Below are positions 57,267 through 64,000 of a stretch of DNA of 64,000 nt, piece by piece. The DNA is from Anaeramoeba flamelloides (taxonomy: Eukaryota; Metamonada; Anaeramoebidae). A program made the position numbers and the translations under genes. The first letter of the stretch is position 1; every line of letters starts with the position of its first letter. The DNA is taken from NCBI GenBank assembly GCA_027625915.1, contig JANTQA010000047.1, positions 19,778,001 through 19,842,000 on the forward strand, given 5' to 3'. A model generated the notes under the pieces. That model searched no databases. It was not told the DNA's origin and was given only the letters and a program-made list of their open reading frames with translations.

Positions 57267-57818
57267 GGTTTATAGTCCCTGAAATTTGAAAAAAAAATTA
57301 TCTTGTATTGGGTGTAGTGGCTTGTTAATTTGGTTCTTAGCTGATCGATCTTGTTCTTGGTATGGGTTTTAATAGTAGTCAAAAATGGCAACATTTGACA
57401 ATTTATTAATTTTTTTTCCAAAATCCAAATTGAAGAGTTTAAGACTCATTGGCTGGAACTTAAGTTATAAAAAAAACTTGGTTTGTGAGTTGTTAATTGA
57501 AATTCATAATTAGGTTTGGTTTTTTTTGGAGTTTTAAAAAATTTTATTTTTTGACTTGGTTAATTGACATAAAAGTACAGAAAATTTTCTTCTACAACCA
57601 AAAAATCTAAATTTATTCTTCAAACACCGATCAATCTATTAATCTTACACTCTTCAATTAAGATGCCGGAAAAATTAAAAATAAATTGTCAAATGTTGCC
57701 ATTTTTGAGTACTATTAAAGCCCATACCAAGCACAAGATAAATCAGCTAAAAAACAAATTAACAAGCCACTGCACCCAACACAAGATAATCTCTTTTCAG
57801 ATTTCAGGATTGTAAACC
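57267..57818. mobile_element. Fold-back TTAA MITE, family R copy
   Basis: 552 bp with left end GGTTTATAGTCCCTG and right end GGATTGTAAACC, TTAA at 57819-57822 and a decayed TTTA at 57263-57266. Long inverted arms. Confidence 0.8.
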
Positions 57819-57822
57819 TTAA

Positions 57823-59071
57823 GAAATGTCAAAATGATAAAAAAATCATAATCAGGGATTCTAACTTGAAAAATAAAGGTAATTTCAATAAAAAACTCTA
57901 ACCTTTAAAAGATCTTGTGTTTATGAGTTTTGACCTTTGAGTTGCTTGAATTGTAACATTGGCTCGAATTATCAGAATAATTCTTCCTAAGAAGTTGTAG
58001 CTTTCTCTTTGTTTTTATGGTCTTGGTTCTATTGGTTTTGGTTCTTGTATTGATCTTACCACTGACACTTTTCAACGATAGTTTGTAATCTGTTGACTGT
58101 TGGATTGAAGCCACCACTACTTAATACTCAAAACACTTTGGTTTATTTTTATGTGTCACTTTTTTTTTGATAAAAGTTTGGTGTTGTTTAGTTTTGTTTT
58201 GTTTCTCAGAAAAACGAAATTTGTTAGTTTCAATACAAATTGGATTGGAGTAACTACGGTAAAGGTTTTGTGGAATTTTAGATTCATTGATTAATATTAA
58301 AAAATTTTACAAAAATCAATTATTTTTTTTCAAAAGAAAAAATGATATATCTTTTGAGGAAAATGATCGATTTTGGGGGAAAATCCAAGAAAAAATTATA
58401 ATGTGTATATTTTAAAAATTTGTTTTTCATTTTAAAATAGCAAATACACTCTACCTCAAAAATTTTCAATTAACTTCATTTTGACCTTTTAAGTGAAAAA
58501 ATAAAACAGTCATAATTTCGTTAATGAAAAAAAAAATTATCGTAAGTAATTTCCAACAAGGTCAAAATGTTTTTTGTTTTTCACTTAAATAAGAGATTTT
58601 CTCAAAGAGTAATTTACCAAACCTTTATTTTCATTTTGGTATCCCAGAAATCACAGAAATCATCAAATGAGATTACCAAAATTCTGACATTTTTTGTAAA
58701 TTATGTATTTTTTCCTTCGTAGATCCAACTCAATAAAATCGTTTGTAAGATTTATCAACCACCAAGCCTTATCAAAAACATGTCTACTATTAAATTTTAA
58801 ATTTCAAAAGTAGTTGTTATAACAGAAAACTTTAATATAATTTAATTTTGTCAAATTCAAAAATAAAAAAGTACTCACTTTTTTAAAATGGTTATATTGA
58901 AAAAAGAGTCGCAATATAGAGTTTTCACAAGTATTTATAAAGTGTGTATATAAAATCACCCATTAACCAATTTGTAACTCTTTATAGGAAGCTTTTTTAG
59001 CCAACTTTTTTTAAACAAAACTTGAAGGAAATCATTTTTTTAATTTTTATTTGTTTTATCAATCAAATTTA
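57823..59071. other. Spacer upstream of the phosphatase gene with one GC-richer patch
   Basis: Mostly AT-rich. The patch at about 57905-58140 is less AT-rich than its surroundings. On the minus strand it has an open frame of 70 codons (58117-57905, starting at GTG) and, in another frame, a coding-like stretch ending in a donor-like GTAAGA near 58059. It might be an exon or gene remnant, but no family is recognised. The rest probably contains the phosphatase promoter. Confidence 0.35.
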
Positions 59072-62000
59072 ATGAGCAAAATCCAAACAAAAAAAAGTGA
59101 AGAAAGTAGCACTGAACTAAACAACGAAACGATACTTTTAGATCAACAATTGACTGATTTGTTTGAACAAGAAATTCTCCCTGAAAATGAAGTTGATCAA
59201 ATATGCCAACTCGCAGAAGACATTTTCTTAAAGGAAGGAAACATTCTATATCTCAACTCACCAATCGTGGTCTGTGGTGACACTCATGGCCAATTTAACG
59301 ATCTTCAAACGATCTTCACAAAAATCAGCAATTACCGAACAACAAAATTCTTATTTTTAGGGGACTATGTCGATCGTGGTGGGTATTCAATAGAAACAAT
59401 CACCTTGCTTGTTGCACTTAAAGGTAAAAGACTTTTCCAGAACGAAATGATACGGGTTATTAATTCACAACAAAAGGTGAATAATGCTTTTTAAAACGAT
59501 TCTTTTGAAACACTTGTTATGAATTAGTAATCAAAAGAATGCTTGACTTTTTTAAAAATAACTTTCTGAATTTTACCTTTATCTGATGGAAAAAAAGCGC
59601 AGAAAACAAAATTTTCAAAAGTATTGCCTAGACTGGTTGGTCCACACTTTTAAACAGTCTGAGTGTCTTCTGCAAACTTTTGTTACTCAGCTTTTTCTCA
59701 TGGATTTAGGTTCCTTTTTCAATTCTAATTAATCCTTTTTCTTTACCAAAAATGGATTCCCTTTATTTTTTGCCACACTACAGCCAATGTGTTTTCCAAG
59801 TTTATCGTGTTCCGAATTTCAAATAGAAAATACTCGTTGAAAAGAATCCTATCATTCTCGATTTTATCAATGAAAAAATTTTTGATTTCAATTTCACAAA
59901 TTAATTATTTTTTGATACATAATTGATAGAAAAAATAAAAAGATCTTCACAAAAGAATTAAAACCAAAAGTTATCTCACACTAATTATCTTTTCCTTTTT
60001 AAACTTTGAGATAAGAGAGAGCTGAAAAGAAAGTTGTTACAAAATTTATAAATATTCATTTTTTGAGTTCACTTTTCTTTGCTGTGAATTGAAAGATAAA
60101 TCAACCAAAATTTTCCTTCAGCCTTCTGGAAAAAACAAAAAAAACAATATTTGCAATAAATCATGAAAATTCCTCTTCTAAAAGGGAAACCCAAAATATA
60201 AACAAGACTAAGTCTCATAAAGAGTTTCAATTTGGAAAGATTGTAAATAAAATAATTTTTAAGCAAAATTGTATGAAAATTATGTTTAATCTTATGCCAA
60301 TTGCAAAATAAAAGGAACAAAACTTTCATTCACATTTTCAGAAAAAAAAAAACACTTCCTTCGTCATAAAAAAGGATCACCAACTCTCACAATTTAAAAG
60401 GGAAATTAATAATATACCCATCATATAACAAAATCAAATCTCTGACAATTAGCTTCGATCTTTTCAACAATTTTTGGAAAAAAGAACGAAAATTTTGTTC
60501 CTTTTATTTTTCAACAAATATAATTAATAAATGAAGAATTCACTATTTTATAAAGTTTTACTTTGCAACCAACTGAACATTTCTGTCCACAACTTTTTCC
60601 ATCATGTGCCTGAATTAAAAGCACTTTTAAAATAAAAACTGTTTCAAAAATTGTGTTTATTCTTGTTTTGATAGTTTGACTTCTACTTTAAGGGATTAGT
60701 AACTCTTATTTACCTCCATACCTAAAAAAAAAAAAAAAAAAAGAGTTCTTGTTTTCACAAAGGTCCAATTAAACTCAACAAACCAACTACTTTATCAACT
60801 TTAGAGAAATGAGTTATCATTTTTAAAAAGAAGTTCATTTTTGGGAATTAAATTTTCAGTAAAATGATTTGATCTTTTTTGTTCGTTTATTGGAAAAACA
60901 AAAAGAAAAATTTGTCAAGTATTTTTTATTTTTTCGGAAAGCACAATTTTAGTAATTTCTGATAGTTTATATGAACAAATAACATTGGAAATTTAATCTT
61001 ATTTTAAAAATGCAGTAAAAATAAATCAGGTATTTAATTATTTGAAGATTAGAAAAAATTGATCTTTTTTATTTTATTTTCATTAATTGATTATATTTCT
61101 TGAAATTGAATTCATATTCTTTTTCGAATATTTAGAGTATAATCAACGAACTATTATTATTTAAATCAATTATTTGATAATATTTATTTATTTTGAAATT
61201 AAAGTAAAAGGATAGTTAGAGTGTAATTTACACTTCTTCAATTAATAATAATAATATTTATAATTTTTTTTTATTATAAATATTAATTGGAAATAGTTTT
61301 GTATATTTAAAAATATTTAAAAAATTGGGCAATAATAGTAAATACTATCAATACTTTTAATCTTTGGAATTATTACCAATTGACTTACTGGAATGATTAA
61401 GATTGAGTTATTAATTATTGATAAAAAATAATCAACTTAAAAAGTATTTTATTTAGGTTTTAATGTAAAATTTTAAAGATTTAAAAAAAGTATTTGTGGG
61501 GGGATTTTTATTTTAACTCTTGTAATTTTTCTCAGATAATATTGTTCAAATAAATTGACAAAATGATTCTATTTCTGTTCTTTGATCAAATAAATTATAT
61601 TTTTTTCAATTTTAAAATAATTATTATTCTTTTTTGAAATTAGATTTTTTAAAACTGGGTTATTTCAAATAATTACTGGCTTTATTTTTAAAGTGGGTTT
61701 TTGTACATTTCCTTTACAATCATTCAATAAGATTCATTTCTTTCCAAAGAAAATACTTTTTTTTTTAAAATAATTCGGAAAAATTTTTGAATTTTGGACT
61801 TTTCAAAAATACAAAAAATGGATCAAAACTTTTAAAAACAATATTTCATTTCTGAAAATAGATTATTTAAAAGTAAGTTTTGAAATTATAGGAATCATAT
61901 TTTTACTTTGTTTTTCAATTTCGAGATACGTAAAATTTTTTTGAATTTTTGCTATTTGGTTTACAAGAAGATTTTTTTGGTTTACTTTCATTATCCCCTT

Positions 62001-62439
62001 AAAAAAATTGGTTTTTTTTTTTTTTTTTTTATTGTTGAAGAAGTGTAAATTACACTCTGGATACCCTTTACTTAAATTCCCTTTCAGAATTTAAGCGTAA
62101 AATCATAGATTTCACGATTATTATTTAATGAAAATAGTTTCAAACTGTTTGTTTTAAATTGATTCATTAAGATTTTTTTTTTTTTTTTAATTTGTTATGA
62201 AATATTAATCTATCTTTTTCATAGGAAGGATAGACCCAGAAAAAATGATCAATATTTTCAATAATTTCTTGTTTTAATAAAGAGATCTAAATATTTGAAC
62301 AACTATAGATCAAATGAAATAGGTTACTTTATTAAGTTTTGATTTAGAACTTTATAGATGGTTTGAATCTATAAAATGCTCAGCTTTGAAGAATAAGATT
62401 TTGTTTTCGAAATTTTCAAAATTGAGTTGCTTTTTTTTT

Positions 62440-62483
<44 letters not shown>

Positions 62484-63623
62484 AAGTTTCCCAAATCTTT
62501 TTTTCGCAAAATCCCAGTACAAGATACCGACCCGACAGCAAAAACCCAGTCCAGGTAACGACTCGACAGATTATACGGAAAGTCCAATTTGGCTCACTTT
62601 GGTTGGCTTCAGATCGCATTCGTTGGATTCAGTTCTCTACAGTTGCATAAGTCCAGCTCAATTCATTTTAGATCTGATCATTAACAAGTTTGGTTAGGTT
62701 AGTCATGACCAATTCCACCAATTCTTATAATGATTTTTTATTCCTTGAACCTCTCCAAGCACCTAAAAAAACAAAAAGAGAAGGAGGAGGAACCCAAACA
62801 ACTTAAAAAGGGAAATTTGGAAAAGGTAAAAAGTTTAAAAAATAAAAAATTGATTTTTTGAGCTTTAGCATATTCATGATACTTGTGAATATAATCATTT
62901 TTATAATGCTTATTCAAAAAACAATTTGAAAATAAGTATGTTCTTTGAAGCCCAATAATCTTTTTCTGAAGGGGCTTTTTACCATAGAAGTTTCTACAAT
63001 TAAAAGTATTTTGTAATTGAAAAATGTTTATATATCTCTAACAACTTGTATTAATATGGGTTGCTTGAATTTGTTAAAAAAAAGTTTTTTTTATTTTTTA
63101 TTTATTTATTTTTATATAACTTTTCAATCCCAAAAGTTTCAATTGATAAAATCCAATAAATACTCTATTCAACTAAATAATTATATTTCCAATATATTCT
63201 TTTTTTTTTATTTTCATAAAAATCGCAAATAAGATATCAGAATAATTTGAATTAAAAATTCAAAACTTTAAAATTAATTAATAATCATTTAATTTATTTT
63301 TATATTTCTAATGTTTTAATATTATATTATTTTCCATAATCCTAATTAGTGAGATATCCAGATAATTTTTTTTTACTCAGAGGGTAAGTATTTATCATAA
63401 TTTTTTCCAATTGCATTTTTCAATCTATACTAAATTTATCATTAATCGAATTTTTGTTTTATTTTTTCTCATTCTCCAATATAGAAATCATGAAAGTAAA
63501 CAAGTTTCCAAAATGTATGGTTTTTATGATGAATGTATCAAAAAATATGGTAGTGCAAGTGTGTGGAAAACTTACTGTAATCTTTTCGAATATCTACCAA
63601 TAACTGCAATAATCGATAATCAA
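59072..63623 (+). CDS. PP2A-like serine/threonine phosphatase catalytic subunit (exons 1-3, continues past the window)
   Basis: Exon 1 59072-59423, exon 2 63350-63383, exon 3 63485-63623. Exon 1 ends AAAG|GTAAAA; exon 2 is a 34-nt micro-exon coding [12 protein letters not shown], ending AGAGG|GTAAGT; exon 3 begins after TATAG. The joined reading gives [24 protein letters not shown], which aligns without a gap to PP2A (VALKVRYPHRITILRGNHES). Metal-binding motifs seen: [19 protein letters not shown]; then [12 protein letters not shown] and [13 protein letters not shown], closest to PP2A rather than PP4 or PP6. The N-terminus is extended by a Ser/Glu/Thr-rich stretch of about 20 residues. The protein is cut off at residue 175. 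The rest, with the remaining metal-binding His residues, the HGG block and the C-terminal tail, must lie beyond 64000. Intron 1 is 3926 bp and full of repeats; intron 2 is 101 bp. Confidence 0.88.
59424..60687. other. First part of phosphatase intron 1
   Basis: Intronic AT-rich DNA without a recognised gene or element. The exon-1 frame reads on for 24 codons to a stop at 59492-59494; this is read-through into the intron. Confidence 0.6.
60692..61998. mobile_element. TTAA-target element, family M6 copy 2, inside phosphatase intron 1
   Basis: 1307 bp, starting GGGATTAGTAACTC after TTAA (60688-60691) and ending TTATCCCC before TTAA (61999-62002). Co-linear in blocks with 18075-20537. A poly-A run of about 18 lies at 60724-60741. 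No coding capacity. It retains the uninterrupted target where the M9 element sits in the other copy. Confidence 0.7.
62030..62130. repeat. Short shared repeat with GTGTAAATTACAC core
   Basis: Matches about 45845-45950 in the same orientation (AAGTGTAAATTACACTC and AAAATCATAGATT stretches), and its first part appears inverted near 61216-61250. Confidence 0.55.
62283..62870 (-). repeat. Dispersed repeat with a GC-richer core (family S), copy 2
   Basis: Inverted relative to 44916-45487 and similar along its whole length, including the GC-richer core (about 62490-62700). The A-rich run of copy 1 is here a T run of about 40 (62442-62481), so this tract has expanded or contracted separately. It lies in phosphatase intron 1. 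Confidence 0.65.
62871..63349. other. Last part of phosphatase intron 1
   Basis: AT-rich DNA ending in the acceptor CCTAATTAG before the 34-nt exon. No other feature seen. Confidence 0.6.
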
Positions 63624-64000
63624 GTAATATATTTATTTCATTTTTTATTTTTTTTTTAATTTAAATAAAAGTATTTTGGGATATTTAAACTATTTTTCAG
63701 TCAAAGGTGACCCAGTTGTAATGGGTGAATTACATATGTTAAAAGGGTTTGCATAGATATTAGAAGAAAAATTTTATTTTGGAAATTTCACATTTTGAAT
63801 TTTTTTTTTACATTTTTGTTTTGGTTTTTCGATTTTTTTTTAAAACCTAATTAAGTAGCAAAAATTTTTTTATTGCAAGATCAATGGTCACTGGGTAAAA
63901 ACGTGTTATTCTATTGTTATTGAAACTGTGAAAATGATTGTAGAGAAATCATATTGATTTCTTTTGGAATATCATCCAATCTTTGATCATGATATTTGTT
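63624..64000. other. Start of phosphatase intron 3
   Basis: Begins with donor GTAATATAT. No coding sequence for the next expected block (the HGGLSP region of the family) is found before the window ends. A stretch at 63695-63720 recurs near 53790. Confidence 0.6.

Noticed and set aside
59424-59494. Continuation of the phosphatase frame past LVALK
   Set aside because: The added residues do not fit the family, and a donor site with a perfectly matching downstream exon explains the true path.
1-64000. tRNA or rRNA genes, CRISPR arrays, riboswitches
   Set aside because: I scanned for T-loop-like GGTTCGA/GTTCAA blocks with pairing stems, and for regular direct repeats with spacers, and found none convincing; the regular repeats present are transposon ends.

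Overview
The window is a 64 kb piece of a very AT-rich nuclear genome of a eukaryote, most likely a single-celled protist. The evidence is GT-AG introns with T-rich acceptors, a eukaryotic ER nucleotide-sugar transporter, a PP2A-type phosphatase split by introns, a LINE relic and dense fields of cut-and-paste DNA transposons and their non-autonomous MITEs. Standard stop codons are used. Lys/Asn/Glu-rich proteins and long homopolymers would suit an amoeboid or metamonad protist, but nothing here fixes the lineage. There is no operon structure, no CRISPR array, and I could not find a tRNA or rRNA gene.

Layout. 0-3.7 kb: gene-free, with stacked MITEs. 3.7-5.0 kb: an intact SLC35B1/HUT1-type ER transporter. 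7.0-15.5 kb: copy A of a large direct segmental duplication, ending in an Hsp70-VWA fusion gene. 15.5-26.1 kb: a transposon graveyard (several TTAA-target families nested in one another, plus a 5'-truncated LINE). 26.1-39.7 kb: copy B of the duplication. It carries a second Hsp70-VWA gene and is enlarged by a 5.3 kb Tc1/mariner-like element with a DDE transposase and an accessory zinc-finger, Lys/Glu-rich coding region. 39.7-48.3 kb: more repeats, including a 1.6 kb fold-back element with smaller MITEs inside it. 48.3-50.7 kb: a chain of three TTAA elements. 51.9-53.2 kb: an unrecognised coiled-coil protein gene. 53.2-57.8 kb: fold-back repeats. 59.1 kb to beyond the window: a PP2A-like catalytic subunit gene whose first intron (3.9 kb) is packed with transposons and which has a 34-nt micro-exon.

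Main biological point. The two Hsp70-VWA genes are about 24 kb apart and lie in duplicates whose flanking DNA near the genes is almost identical. Yet they differ by roughly 40 amino-acid replacements against about 8 silent codon changes (counted by eye). The replacements cluster in part of the Hsp70 ATPase domain and especially around the metal-binding (MIDAS) loops of the VWA domain, while long blocks between are identical. This looks like a rapidly diversifying protein family, perhaps a recognition or binding module joined to an HSPA12-like ATPase. The function is inference.

The two duplicates also record transposition: for several MITEs one copy has the insertion with its TA target duplication and the other keeps the empty site. 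The TTAA families show the same thing against paralogous repeats.
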